From contig CAJTXR010000001.1 in assembly GCA_910584005.1 (NCBI GenBank), positions 368,927 through 432,926 of the forward strand: DNA of 64,000 nt, in the 5' to 3' direction. Positions 48,991 through 58,208 of this stretch are shown here, piece by piece. Made by a program: the position numbers and the translations under genes. A model generated the notes under the pieces. The model did not search any database and had not been told where the DNA came from. It worked only from the letters and a program-made list of their open reading frames with translations. The DNA is from an uncultured Anaeroplasmataceae bacterium. GTDB taxonomy: Bacteria; Bacillota_I; Bacilli_A; Acholeplasmatales; Anaeroplasmataceae. Positions within the stretch are counted from its first letter, which is position 1. Each line of letters begins with the position of its first letter.

Positions 48991-50310
48991 TTGATATCTT
49001 CTTTTCTTTTTCTTTCCTGCATTTCGTTTTAAACGATCAGCCAATTCATCTATTTGAGCCTGTCTTTTTTTCTTATATCCTGGGCTTACCTTTTTTGGCT
49101 TAGGAACATATTTGGCAGCTTCTTTTTGAAAATCCGTTTTAGGTTTAACTCTCTGCTTCCTTGTTGCACGCCCCTTATAAGCAATAAGTTCCTTATTCTT
49201 AAGTTCAAAATAACTAGGTTCAATCTTCTTTTTGGCAAGAGCATCTAAATATTCATCATCAACCTCTGAATAAAAAGAATAAACGATTCCATCTAAATAC
49301 ATTCTTCCTGTTCGACCACTTCGATGCAAGTAAAACTCATAATCATAAGGTAATTCATAATTTATAATATGACTAACTCCTTCAATATCAATTCCCCGTG
49401 CTGCCAAATCAGTAGCAACCAAAAATTGATATTTTAAAGTATTGCAATCTTTTAAAATTCTTTTTCTTTCTCGAGCAGACAAATCCCCATGCATAACCCC
49501 AACAAAATAGCCTTTTTCCGTTAATTGTCGAGCCAATTCTATAACGGTTTCCTTTCGATTTGCAAAAATAATTGCAAAATAAGGTTGCATCGTCGATAAC
49601 AATTCCAAAAGGCAAGTGAATCGATCTTTATGCTTTAGAGGAATCCAAATATGCTGTATTTTTGTATCATTGGTGTTTTGAATGTCAATAGAAATCGGAT
49701 TAGATAGATATTTTCTAGCAAATTGTAAAACCTGTTCTTCCATTGTAGCCGAAAAAAACATCATTTTACTATCTTTTAAAACACTCGCTATAGCATCTAA
49801 TTCTTCTTCATAGCCACCACTTAGCATCATATCCATTTCATCTACAATAAAAAATTGTGAAGTATAAATCTTTAAAGCATTTGCAGTAATTGCCAAATCT
49901 TTTATTTTTCCTGGAGTTCCAATAATAATTTGTGGTGTACTTGTTTTCAATTTTTCTATTTCTTTTTGACGATCCGTCCCACCTATAAATAATTTAATAT
50001 CAATTCGGTCTTTTGAAAAGGAAGCAATATGCTGTGCCATTTTATAAATTTGCATCGCAAGCTCCTTCGTTGGAGCGATAATTGTTGCGAAGGCTTTATT
50101 AGAGGTTTCATCTAATTCCTGAAATATAGGAAGTAAAAAAGAGTGCGTTTTTCCTGAACCTGTTTTTGATTTAGCTAAGATATTTTTATTTGTTTTATAT
50201 TTTGAAAATACTTCAAGCTGAATAGGGGTCAATTCTTTAAACTTTAAATCCTGCAAAGCACGCACAATATATTCTTTTAGATCTAAATTGTTAAACACCA
50301 TACTCATCAC
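48988..50310 (-). CDS. DEAD-box RNA helicase
   Basis: A 440-residue ATP-dependent RNA helicase. The Q-motif is LTPIQLEVF, motif I AKTGSGKTHSF, motif Ia PTKELAMQ, and motif II VDEMDMML, in which the family's DEAD reads DEMD. SAT (motif III), ARGIDIEG (V) and HRSGRTGR (VI) follow. A lysine/arginine-rich C-terminal tail (residues about 375-440) probably binds RNA. CshA/CshB-like enzymes of this kind act in ribosome assembly, mRNA decay and cold adaptation. It is monocistronic. Confidence 0.93.
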   Translation of the reverse strand: MMSMVFNNLDLKEYIVRALQDLKFKELTPIQLEVFSKYKTNKNILAKSKTGSGKTHSFLLPIFQELDETSNKAFATIIAPTKELAMQIYKMAQHIASFSKDRIDIKLFIGGTDRQKEIEKLKTSTPQIIIGTPGKIKDLAITANALKIYTSQFFIVDEMDMMLSGGYEEELDAIASVLKDSKMMFFSATMEEQVLQFARKYLSNPISIDIQNTNDTKIQHIWIPLKHKDRFTCLLELLSTMQPYFAIIFANRKETVIELARQLTEKGYFVGVMHGDLSARERKRILKDCNTLKYQFLVATDLAARGIDIEGVSHIINYELPYDYEFYLHRSGRTGRMYLDGIVYSFYSEVDDEYLDALAKKKIEPSYFELKNKELIAYKGRATRKQRVKPKTDFQKEAAKYVPKPKKVSPGYKKKRQAQIDELADRLKRNAGKKKKRRYQ

Positions 50311-50339
50311 CCCGTTTCTTTGGTTATCATACCATTAAA

Positions 50340-51539
50340 TTAATATTTATGCAAGTTTTTATTTTTGTTTTGAAATAAGGCCTTTGAACCATATTTTTCT
50401 TGGTATTCCTTGATTAAGGAATCAATGGCTTCTTTTTTCTCATCTTCATCATATAAAGTAAATAAATTATAGACTTTTGGGAGTTGACTTTCTTCTTTTA
50501 AATTAGATAAATCCACACCTAGTAAACGTAAAGCCTCCCCATGATAATGTTCATCTACTAAATCTACAATTACATCAAAAATTGTCTGAAAATCATCTGT
50601 ATAATCCATACTCCTACTTCGAGAAAAAGTTTTAAATTCAATTGTACGCATAGTAAATCCAATCGTCTTTGTAAAATAATGATTTGCTTTCAATTTCTCT
50701 ACAAGCTCTCTTGTCATTTTTCTTAGTTCATATAAAACTTCTGTTTCAGATTCGATGATTCGATCATATGTCCTTGAGGTAGAAATACTTTCAGACTCAC
50801 TATGACGATTTGGATCAACGACATTACTAGATAATCCTAAAACATGGGTTACAACATAAGTATAGGTATTTTCTCCCACTAGCCTTATAATTTTATTTTT
50901 ATGTTCTTCTTTCATAAAATCGCCAATCGTTTGAATCCCATTTTTAATTAAAATAGGATAAGTCTTTTTTCCAATGCCATAAATTTCAGATACGGAAAGA
51001 GGATATAACATATGCTCAACATCTCGTTTTCTTACAACGGTTACTCCGAGTGGTTTTTTCATATCAGAAGCCATCTTAGCTAAAAACAATGTCGGAGCAA
51101 TCCCTATCGAACAAGGCAAGCCTACTTCTTTTAATATTCGTGCTTGAATCTCTTTTGCTAGAACAAGCGGATGCCGTGTTAAAGATCGTTCTGTCACATC
51201 AAGATAGGCCTCATCAATAGAAGCGACCTCAATTAAGGAAGAATATTCTTTCAATATCGCCAAAAAAAGATGATGATAGTGAACATAATTAGAATAATCC
51301 ACGGAAACAATTAAGAGATTGGGAACCAGCTCATAAGCTTCTCTTTGGCTCATAGCTGAATGAATTCCTAGGGCTCTAGCCTCATAACTTGCTGAAGAAA
51401 TTACACCCCGATAACTATTTTCTCTACCAATTGCAAAAACTTTGCCACGAAGAGCAGGATTTAATATACATGCAACCGAACAGAAAAAAGCATTCATATC
51501 AATATGGAATATTATTTTAGCATTATTTTTCGTAGCCAT
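50340..51539 (-). CDS. dinB: DNA polymerase IV (Y-family)
   Basis: A 399-residue translesion polymerase. Palm motifs IFHIDMNAFFCSV (metal aspartate) and VASIDEAYLDVTE (catalytic aspartate-glutamate) flank the finger sequence RGVISSASYEARALGI. Thumb and little-finger domains follow. The steric-gate aromatic is in the AFF segment. The start is ATG at 51539. A longer open frame upstream encodes hydrophobic sequence antisense to the small protein gene at 51626 and is not family-like. No beta-clamp motif of textbook form was assigned. Confidence 0.93.
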   Translation of the reverse strand: MATKNNAKIIFHIDMNAFFCSVACILNPALRGKVFAIGRENSYRGVISSASYEARALGIHSAMSQREAYELVPNLLIVSVDYSNYVHYHHLFLAILKEYSSLIEVASIDEAYLDVTERSLTRHPLVLAKEIQARILKEVGLPCSIGIAPTLFLAKMASDMKKPLGVTVVRKRDVEHMLYPLSVSEIYGIGKKTYPILIKNGIQTIGDFMKEEHKNKIIRLVGENTYTYVVTHVLGLSSNVVDPNRHSESESISTSRTYDRIIESETEVLYELRKMTRELVEKLKANHYFTKTIGFTMRTIEFKTFSRSRSMDYTDDFQTIFDVIVDLVDEHYHGEALRLLGVDLSNLKEESQLPKVYNLFTLYDEDEKKEAIDSLIKEYQEKYGSKALFQNKNKNLHKY

Positions 51540-51625
51540 AAAAAAATCCTTTCCTTTTTTGCAAAAATAGTATATAATAAATTTGATATGTTTATTATAG
51601 CATTTTTGTTGAAGTAGGTGAAGAC

Positions 51626-51805
51626 ATGACAAAGAATAAAAACTCAAAAAAGCAAGAAAAAAAAGAACTAAAGAAAAAAGGATATAAAAATCCTGCCCAA
51701 ACAAGTTGGGGAAGAATTTTAATCCTTGTCTTAGCTGCCTCAATGGCACTTGTTTCTGTAGCAATGCTTATTTATTATATCGTTAAAAGTGCAACGGGTG
51801 TATAA
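51626..51805 (+). CDS. Small DUF4044-like membrane protein
   Basis: A 59-residue protein that would be missed by length filters. AGGTG lies nine bases before the ATG, and a terminator follows the stop. The N-terminus is very lysine-rich (KNKNSKKQEKKELKKKGYKN), then comes AQTSWGRI, a single membrane span (ILVLAASMALVSVAMLIYYI) and a VKSATGV end. This arrangement matches DUF4044 proteins of low-GC Gram-positives. It is divergent from dinB, with a shared 85-bp promoter region. Confidence 0.75.
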   Translation: MTKNKNSKKQEKKELKKKGYKNPAQTSWGRILILVLAASMALVSVAMLIYYIVKSATGV

Positions 51806-51813
51806 TTCGTAAG

Positions 51814-51840
51814 ATAAGAGTCTTTATGACTCTTTTTTTA
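51814..51840 (+). terminator. Terminator of the small membrane-protein gene
   Basis: The stem AAGAGTC/GACTCTT with a five-base loop is followed by seven T residues and runs into the end of spoIVB on the other strand. Confidence 0.8.
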
Positions 51841-52839
51841 TTCTTCTTTAATGGTTATTCCCATATCCTCTAGCATAAATTCTAGATAGATTCCATACCC
51901 TTTTTTACTATTGCTTACTAATACATGAGTTACTGCACCAATAATTTTATTATCTTGTACAATTGGAGATCCAGACATTCCCTGAATAATTCCGCCTGTT
52001 GCTGTAAGTAAACGATCATCCGTTACCTCAAAAGTAATCCCTTTTATATTTTTTGTTTTTTGCTTAGCAAGACCTGTAATGTTTATTTTATACTTTTCAA
52101 CTTTTTTACCACTAATACAAGTCCATATTTCTGCATCACCTAGATGAATTTCATCTCTTGTCTTCATTTCTAGAGCTTCCATTGACGAACTATCAAAATT
52201 TTCATTAGTATGTCCATGAACACCCGTATTGGTATTCTTATCAATTGTACCAATAGATTTACTATCAATTGTAGCTCTTTTCTCACCGGCTTCCGTTCGA
52301 GTAGGCTTAATAATTTGGTTTACCTTTGCTTCATAGATTTCTCCACTATAAAAATCATTTTGTGTAATTGGATGTCCTAAACTCCCATAAAGATTGAGTT
52401 CTTTAATGTAATATGTCAATGTGCCAACTCCTAAAATAGAATCTTTCACATATAATCCTAGGGAATAGGCTTGTTCTGTTAAAACAGGTTTAATCGTTGT
52501 ATTAAATTTTTTTCCATTACGAACATATTCCATACTACATTCTTTTCCATTTGAAGCAGTCAATGCTTTGAGTAAACTTTTGATATCAGTTATCTCTTTT
52601 TGATTTAAAGAAACAATTTGATCTCCTTCTGTCAATCCCGCATCTTGCCATGGTTTATATACTTTACCTTCCTCAAGAATACCATATGTACCAATGACAA
52701 TAACTCCTGAATTTAATTTAATTCCAATTGACTGGCCTCCTACATAAATCTTATCTGTTTTATTTAATTCATAGGCACTTGCCGTTAAAAATCCAAAACA
52801 GGTAAAGAAAAGGATAAAAAAGGTTATTATTTTCTTCAT
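51838..52839 (-). CDS. spoIVB: SpoIVB serine peptidase (S55)
   Basis: A 333-residue secreted protease. An N-terminal signal or anchor (residues 3-21) is followed by a PDZ domain (SIGIKLNSGVIVIGTYGI...GLTEGDQIVSLNQKEI) and the S55 peptidase domain. The catalytic histidine region is SLGHPITQ and the nucleophile lies in GIIQGMSGSPIVQDNKIIGAVTHV. SpoIVB is made in the forespore and cleaves SpoIVFA to trigger pro-sigma-K processing. Its usual neighbour recN is close (separated by the HAD gene), as in Bacillus. Confidence 0.93.
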   Translation of the reverse strand: MKKIITFFILFFTCFGFLTASAYELNKTDKIYVGGQSIGIKLNSGVIVIGTYGILEEGKVYKPWQDAGLTEGDQIVSLNQKEITDIKSLLKALTASNGKECSMEYVRNGKKFNTTIKPVLTEQAYSLGLYVKDSILGVGTLTYYIKELNLYGSLGHPITQNDFYSGEIYEAKVNQIIKPTRTEAGEKRATIDSKSIGTIDKNTNTGVHGHTNENFDSSSMEALEMKTRDEIHLGDAEIWTCISGKKVEKYKINITGLAKQKTKNIKGITFEVTDDRLLTATGGIIQGMSGSPIVQDNKIIGAVTHVLVSNSKKGYGIYLEFMLEDMGITIKEE

Positions 52840-52952
52840 ATTTACACCTCCACAACCATAGTATGAGCTTAAATAAAAGAAAAAATATACCCAATTTTTG
52901 CCAACTATGGTATAATGCTGTTTGGAAAGGGATTATAATAAAATAAATTACT

Positions 52953-53768
52953 ATGATAAAATTATGTACAATTGATTTAGATGGAACACTCTTTGATAAT
53001 AAAAAAAGGATTTCTAAAGAAAATAAAGAAGCAATAGCAAATGCTCAAAAAAAAGGTTGCAAAATTGTGATTGCGACAGGTAGACCTATGAATGGTGTAC
53101 TCCCTGTACTTAAAGAATTAAATCTTTTAGAAGAAGAAAATTATGTTATATGTTACAATGGGGCAAAAATTTTAAATGTAAAAACCAATGAAGTTGTCTT
53201 TGCTTCTACACTAAATGGTACATCAGCAAAAGAATTATATCTTCTTTCTAGAAAACTAAACACCAATTATCATGCATTTCGCCTAAATGAAGAACTGATT
53301 ACAGATGTTCATAATCCATATACAGATATAGAAGCCCGATTAAATCAAATAGAAGATGTTCTTGTAGATTTCACACAAATTCAAGAAGAAGACTTATTTA
53401 TTAAATGTATGATGGTAGGAGAAAATGAAACGCTAAATTATGCTTATCAACATTTGCCAAAAACCATTACAGATATGTATTCTATAGTGAGGTCTAGTCC
53501 TATTTTTTTAGAATTTTTAAACAAAAATAGTCATAAAGGTGTTGCATTAGAAATATTAGCACACCATTTAGGAATTTCTATAAAAGATACAATGGCAATT
53601 GGGGATGCTGGAAACGATTTGGAAATGATTCGTAAAGCTGGAATTGGTGTAGCTATGGAAAATTCATTTCAAGAGGTACTGGCCGAAGCTGATTTTATAA
53701 CGACTTCTAATGAAAATCATGGTGTTGCTTACGCATTAAATCGTTTTTTGAAAAATCAAAAAGGGTAA
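52953..53768 (+). CDS. HAD-superfamily phosphatase, Cof type
   Basis: A 271-residue haloacid-dehalogenase-fold hydrolase of the Cof/IIB class. Motif I is IDLDGTLFDN, motif II ATGRP, motif III lysine in LNKNSHKGVALEIL and motif IV GDAGNDLEMI, with a C2 cap between residues about 85-190. Cof-type enzymes dephosphorylate sugar phosphates and cofactors such as pyridoxal phosphate or FMN; the substrate is open. It is inserted between spoIVB and recN on the opposite strand. Confidence 0.92.
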   Translation: MIKLCTIDLDGTLFDNKKRISKENKEAIANAQKKGCKIVIATGRPMNGVLPVLKELNLLEEENYVICYNGAKILNVKTNEVVFASTLNGTSAKELYLLSRKLNTNYHAFRLNEELITDVHNPYTDIEARLNQIEDVLVDFTQIQEEDLFIKCMMVGENETLNYAYQHLPKTITDMYSIVRSSPIFLEFLNKNSHKGVALEILAHHLGISIKDTMAIGDAGNDLEMIRKAGIGVAMENSFQEVLAEADFITTSNENHGVAYALNRFLKNQKG

Positions 53769-53785
53769 TATTTTACCCTTTTTCT
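53756..53785. terminator. Bidirectional terminator between HAD gene and recN
   Basis: The stem AAAAAGGGTAA/TTACCCTTTTT with a four-base loop overlaps both stop codons. Confidence 0.88.
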
Positions 53786-55473
53786 TCTTCATATTTTTCT
53801 TTTAAAAGTGCTTTTGCATGTTCTAAAGCAAACAAACTCATTTTATCTCCAGAAAGCATTAATGCAACTTCTTCTACTCTTTCATCAAATCCTAAATATT
53901 TAAAGTGAGTTGTAGTTCGACCACGAATTAATTCTTTATAGATATGAATATGTTCATCTCCAATAGAGGCAACCTGTGGTAAATGCGTAATACATAAAAC
54001 CTGATTTGATTTAGATATTTTAGCCATCTTTTTGGCTATTTTTTTTGCAGTTCCACCAGATACTCCAGTGTCAATTTCATCAAAAATCATTAAAATATGC
54101 GGACTACGATTTGCAAAATAGCTTTTAAATGCAAGCATCATTCTAGACATTTCACCACCAGAAGCTACTTTATGCAAGCTATGTAAAGGCTCCCCTGGAT
54201 TAAAACTAATTAAAAAATCAATAGAATCGGCACCTGTTTCTTGAAAAACTTCTGGATGTAAAGGGTGAAATTCATTTGGTAACTTAAGTTCAATTTTAAA
54301 TTGGATATCTTCTAAATCTAATTGCTGGCACTCTTCTATAATCTTTTTTTCTAATTGAAGGGCAATCTTTTTTCTATACTCATAAAGTTGAATGGCTTGA
54401 TCCTTAAGAGTATAGAATGACTGTTCTAAATCTTTATAGGTTGTTTTTAGAATTTCATCATAATTTTGAACAATTTCAAGATCTAAAGTTATCTTTTCTA
54501 GATAAGATATAAGTTCTTCTATGGACATCTTATATTTGGCCTTAACTTTTTCAATTTCCTGATATTGTTCTATTTTTAAATTTAATTCATCTTGATCAAA
54601 ATCAAAGGATTCGAGTTCCTTAGATATATTTACTTTTATTTCTTCTAACAAATAATAGGAATCTAAAATTTGACTAGAATACTCTTTATATTTATTATCC
54701 AATCCCTCAATTTTTTTTAAAGCATTTGCTGATTCATATAAATGATCTAATGGCTCAAATTCACCCTCTAATGAAGAATATGCGAGTGCTAGATTGGTAT
54801 AGATTTTATCAAAATTTTCTAATTTTGATATTTCATTTTTTAATCGCTCATCCATTCCTTTTTCTAAATTTAAATTCAGAAGTTCAGCTTTTTCATATTC
54901 TAAAAATTCCAATCGGGTAACACTTTCTTTTTGTCCTTTTAAAATATGCTCATAATTACGATAGTAATCTAAATATTTTGCTAAACAGAGTGTATATTTT
55001 GTTTGTAAGGCATCAAACACTGGATCCTGAATTGGTGTAATCATGGTTAAATAATGTTCAGGAGTAAATAATCGATATGTGTCATTTTGAACATGAATAT
55101 CGGCCAAAAGAGGTGCAACTTGTTTTAACATTGCTAAGGTAATAGAAGTCCCGTTAAGACGGATATTGTTTCTTCCACTATCCATGATTTCTCGAGTAAT
55201 GGTTAGTTTTTCTTGCTTACTTATCCCAAATTTTTCTAAAATATCATTTATTGTAGGATAAAAATCCGAAAAAATTCCTTCAATGATTGCTTTTGATTCA
55301 CCGTAGCGAATCATATCGTTATCAGCTCTTTGCCCTAAGAGTAAAGAGATTGTATCTATAATCAAAGATTTTCCCGCACCGGTTTCTCCAGTTAAAACTG
55401 TCATACCCTTTTTAAATTGAATTTGAATATCTTCTATAATTGCAAAATTCTTTACCTTTAAGCATTCTAGCAT
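53773..55473 (-). CDS. recN: DNA repair protein RecN
   Basis: A 566-residue SMC-like ATPase in double-strand break repair. Walker A GETGAGKSLIID (residues about 30-41), long coiled coils in the middle (residues about 155-375), signature ASGGEMSRMMLAFKS and Walker B LMIFDEIDTGVSGG, with THLPQVA as the H-loop. AGGTG precedes the ATG. It closes the xseA-xseB-tlyA-recN cluster typical of Bacillota. Confidence 0.95.
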   Translation of the reverse strand: MLECLKVKNFAIIEDIQIQFKKGMTVLTGETGAGKSLIIDTISLLLGQRADNDMIRYGESKAIIEGIFSDFYPTINDILEKFGISKQEKLTITREIMDSGRNNIRLNGTSITLAMLKQVAPLLADIHVQNDTYRLFTPEHYLTMITPIQDPVFDALQTKYTLCLAKYLDYYRNYEHILKGQKESVTRLEFLEYEKAELLNLNLEKGMDERLKNEISKLENFDKIYTNLALAYSSLEGEFEPLDHLYESANALKKIEGLDNKYKEYSSQILDSYYLLEEIKVNISKELESFDFDQDELNLKIEQYQEIEKVKAKYKMSIEELISYLEKITLDLEIVQNYDEILKTTYKDLEQSFYTLKDQAIQLYEYRKKIALQLEKKIIEECQQLDLEDIQFKIELKLPNEFHPLHPEVFQETGADSIDFLISFNPGEPLHSLHKVASGGEMSRMMLAFKSYFANRSPHILMIFDEIDTGVSGGTAKKIAKKMAKISKSNQVLCITHLPQVASIGDEHIHIYKELIRGRTTTHFKYLGFDERVEEVALMLSGDKMSLFALEHAKALLKEKYEEEKG

Positions 55474-55486
55474 GATGATTCACCTC

Positions 55487-56233
55487 TCAAACTAATTTTA
55501 AAAAATTTAAGTTTGTTTTTTTGTTTCTTTTAACTAAAGCCAAATACTCCTTATTTCCACTTCCTCCTAAAATTGGAGAAGGGATTAGGGATACAATCCC
55601 CATTTGATAGGAAGAAAAATAAGAAGTTACATTTTCTAATACCTTTAAATGATCCTTACGATTTTTAACAATTCCATTTTTTATATAAGTTTTTCCTAAT
55701 TCATATTGAGGCTTTATTAAACAAATTAAGGCATTACTTTCTGTTAAAAAACGATCCAAAGCAGGTAAAATATTCTTTATACTTATAAATGAAACGTCCA
55801 TAACAATATAATCAATTGGTTTAGAAAATTCTTTTACTTCCATTATATTGGTTTGTTCCATAACATAGACATCCTTCCTACAAGCTAAACTAGAATCTAA
55901 TTGGTTTGTGCCAACATCAACAGCATACACATAAGAAGCCCCATGCTGCAATGCACAATCCGTAAATCCTCCTGTTGAGGCTCCAATGTCCAAGATTACT
56001 TTATCGGTAAAGTCTAAACGAAATGAATCAATTGCGGCAGCCAATTTTAGCCCACCCCGAGAAACATAAGGGTGAACATCTTTTATGATTTTCACTTCTT
56101 CAGTTGTTATTTCATAATTGGCCTTTAAAACAATCGTACCATTAACTGAAATTGCCCCTTCTTTAATTGCCACTAAAGCTTTATTCCTGCTTTTAAAAAA
56201 GCTATGTTCAACCAAGTAAACATCCAATCTCAT
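55487..56233 (-). CDS. tlyA: TlyA-family rRNA 2'-O-methyltransferase
   Basis: A 248-residue protein. An N-terminal S4 domain (RLDVYLVEHSFFKSRNKALVAIKEGAISVNG) is joined to an FtsJ-like methyltransferase (DIGASTGGFTDCALQHGASYVYAVDVG, VMDVSFISIKNILPAL, CLIKPQYELGKTY). The K-D-K-type catalytic residues are in these motifs. Mycobacterial TlyA methylates C1409/C1920 in rRNA; in Bacillota the target is inferred. Its ATG overlaps the xseB stop by four bases (ATGA). Confidence 0.9.
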   Translation of the reverse strand: MRLDVYLVEHSFFKSRNKALVAIKEGAISVNGTIVLKANYEITTEEVKIIKDVHPYVSRGGLKLAAAIDSFRLDFTDKVILDIGASTGGFTDCALQHGASYVYAVDVGTNQLDSSLACRKDVYVMEQTNIMEVKEFSKPIDYIVMDVSFISIKNILPALDRFLTESNALICLIKPQYELGKTYIKNGIVKNRKDHLKVLENVTSYFSSYQMGIVSLIPSPILGGSGNKEYLALVKRNKKTNLNFLKLV

Positions 56234-56448
56234 CGATAATCACTTTCAAAATCAACTAGCCCAGATTCTGTCATTTTTTGAACAACAAGTTGTTCATTTT
56301 GATTTAAAATATCATAGCATTTTTTGGAAAGTTCAAGTCCTGCAGTATAATTAGCTACCGCTGCCTCTAAAGAGATTGTTTTATCTTCTAATGTCTTTAC
56401 AACTGCTTCTAATTCCTTTAAATATGTTTCAAAAGATTTATTTTCCAT
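56230..56448 (-). CDS. xseB: Exodeoxyribonuclease VII small subunit
   Basis: A 72-residue helical hairpin protein: SFETYLKELEAVVKTLEDKTISLEAAVANYTAGLELSKKCYDIL has the XseB pattern exactly, followed by an NEQLVVQKM tail. Several copies wrap each XseA. Overlaps xseA by 11 bp and tlyA by 4 bp. Confidence 0.93.
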   Translation of the reverse strand: MENKSFETYLKELEAVVKTLEDKTISLEAAVANYTAGLELSKKCYDILNQNEQLVVQKMTESGLVDFESDYR

Positions 56449-57646
56449 TTTGTTTCACCTCAATAACCTTACTTTTTAATTCTCCATTTTTTAATTTTGT
56501 TATCATGATATCATCAATATGAACCGAAGACACATCCGTTATAATTTCATCATTCACTGTATTAATAGAATATCCTTTATTCATAAGCGATAGTGGGTTT
56601 AATGCATTTAATTTTCCTTCTAAGAAACGATAACTACTCTTCTTTTCCAATAAAACTTTTTGGATAATCATTTGGAGTTGTTTACAATACTCCTCTAAAT
56701 AATTCCGATGATGTTTCAATGTAGTCAGTGGATTTCCTGCATCAATCCTGCGATCTAGATTTGCTAAAAGTAATTTCTCGTTTTCAAAGCGTTGGCGAAT
56801 ATATTTTGTCATTATCGTGATATAATAATTCACATTTCCTTTTAGCATCTCAATTGATGGTGTGGCAAGTTCTGCTGCCGCTGTAGGAGTAGCCGCACGC
56901 ATATCTGCAACAAAGTCGGCAATCGTGAAATCAATTTCATGCCCAACAGCAGAAATAATAGGAATGGTACTTTGATATATCGCATCAGCTACACATCGCT
57001 CATTAAAAGCCCAAAGATCTTCAATAGAACCTCCCCCTCGTCCTACGATAAGAACATCACAAAGAGCTTGCTGATTCGCTATTTCTATTTGGCGAACAAC
57101 ATCTGTTTTTGCATCTTCCCCTTGAACAATGGCTGGATATAAAATGACATGAGTCATAGGATATCTTCTAGATATCGTATGGATAATATCTCTTATTGCA
57201 GCTCCTGTTGGTGAGGTAATGACCCCGATGCACTTAGGAAATAAGGGCAGCTTTTTCTTATGCTCTACCGCAAATAATCCTTCTTTTTCTAATTCCTCTT
57301 TCAGTTTTTGAAAAGCTAAATATAAATCTCCTATACCATCACTTTTCATTTCTTTGATGTTAATTTGATATGTCCCAGATGGCTCATATACCGTGACATT
57401 TCCCTTTACAAATACCTTCATTCCATCTTTCGGCTCAAATTTAACTGTTTTTGCAAAACTAGAAAACATTGTTACCGAAATAGATGCACCATCATCCTTT
57501 AAGGTAAAATAAAAATGCCCACGAGAATTGTGCTTGAAATTTGATATTTCTCCTTCTAATAGAACCTCTTCTAAATTATGATCGTGGTCAAATTTATATT
57601 TTATATATTTTGTCAAGGCAGATACTGTTAAATAACGCTCTTCCAT
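56438..57646 (-). CDS. xseA: Exodeoxyribonuclease VII large subunit
   Basis: A 402-residue nuclease. An N-terminal OB fold (LEEVLLEGEISNFKHNSRGHFYFTLKDDGASISVTMF) is followed by the catalytic domain with ITSPTGAAIRDIIHTISRR, VGRGGGSIEDLWAFNE, SAVGHEIDFTIADFVADMRAATPTAAAEL, and a helical C-terminus. With XseB it degrades single-stranded DNA to oligonucleotides in repair. It follows nusB by 10 bp. Confidence 0.95.
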   Translation of the reverse strand: MEERYLTVSALTKYIKYKFDHDHNLEEVLLEGEISNFKHNSRGHFYFTLKDDGASISVTMFSSFAKTVKFEPKDGMKVFVKGNVTVYEPSGTYQINIKEMKSDGIGDLYLAFQKLKEELEKEGLFAVEHKKKLPLFPKCIGVITSPTGAAIRDIIHTISRRYPMTHVILYPAIVQGEDAKTDVVRQIEIANQQALCDVLIVGRGGGSIEDLWAFNERCVADAIYQSTIPIISAVGHEIDFTIADFVADMRAATPTAAAELATPSIEMLKGNVNYYITIMTKYIRQRFENEKLLLANLDRRIDAGNPLTTLKHHRNYLEEYCKQLQMIIQKVLLEKKSSYRFLEGKLNALNPLSLMNKGYSINTVNDEIITDVSSVHIDDIMITKLKNGELKSKVIEVKQNGK

Positions 57647-57656
57647 TCATCTTTAC

Positions 57657-58046
57657 CTACTTTAAATATTTATGTATTGAATCTAATAATCGATTGTTGA
57701 AACTTGTTGCCTTATGGTCCCCTTGATCAGAGTAAAGTTTGGTAATTTCTAAGGCTTCATTGATAATTACTTGTCTTGGTGTTTCTCCTAGCATTTCATA
57801 AACTGCTAAACGGATGATTGCTTTATCCACCAAATTTAAGCGATCAATCGTATAGTTTTGTAAAGCATTCATAATGATTTCATCAATTTCTTTTAAATGT
57901 TCATGACAATTCTTGGCTAACTCTATCGCAAGAATATCCTGTTGTTCCTCTTCCATTGAAAACTGGATTGCTGTGTCGATATCTACATTATTAAAATCCA
58001 TGGTATATAAAATTTGCATCGCCTTAATTCTTGCTTCCCTTTTCAT
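57657..58046 (-). CDS. nusB: Transcription antitermination factor NusB
   Basis: A 129-residue all-helical RNA-binding protein: REARIKAMQILYTMDF, LDIDTAI-like centre, LNLVDKAIIRLAVYEMLG and the C-terminal VIINEALEITKLYSDQGDHKATSFNNRLLDSI. It acts with NusE and BoxA in rRNA transcription. The ATG at 58046 is preceded by GAGGT; the longer frame lacks a site and is not family-like. It heads the nusB-xseAB-tlyA-recN operon. Confidence 0.94.
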   Translation of the reverse strand: MKREARIKAMQILYTMDFNNVDIDTAIQFSMEEEQQDILAIELAKNCHEHLKEIDEIIMNALQNYTIDRLNLVDKAIIRLAVYEMLGETPRQVIINEALEITKLYSDQGDHKATSFNNRLLDSIHKYLK

Positions 58047-58118
58047 AAAGCGTACCTCTTCAATTCTTTTCTTTTTTATTATTTTACCACAAAAAAATAC
58101 TTTCTTCAATTTAAAAGG

Positions 58119-58166
58119 AAAAAAACCATTTTATTTTCTCTTTCAAGAAAAATAAATGGTTTTTTT
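58119..58166 (-). terminator. Terminator after the ABC-2 exporter operon
   Basis: The arms AAAAAACCATTTTATTTTCT and AAAATAAATGGTTTTTTT form a long A-T-rich stem with T-runs on both strands. It ends the exporter operon before nusB. Confidence 0.8.
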
Positions 58167-58208
58167 AATTTTTACTTTAGTTTTTCAAACAAATTTCATT
58201 TTTTTTGA

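Noticed and set aside
51540..51764. N-terminal extension of DinB (75 codons)
   Set aside because: Hydrophobic, not found in Pol IV, antisense to a well-supported small gene, while the ATG at 51539 begins exactly at the conserved polymerase start.
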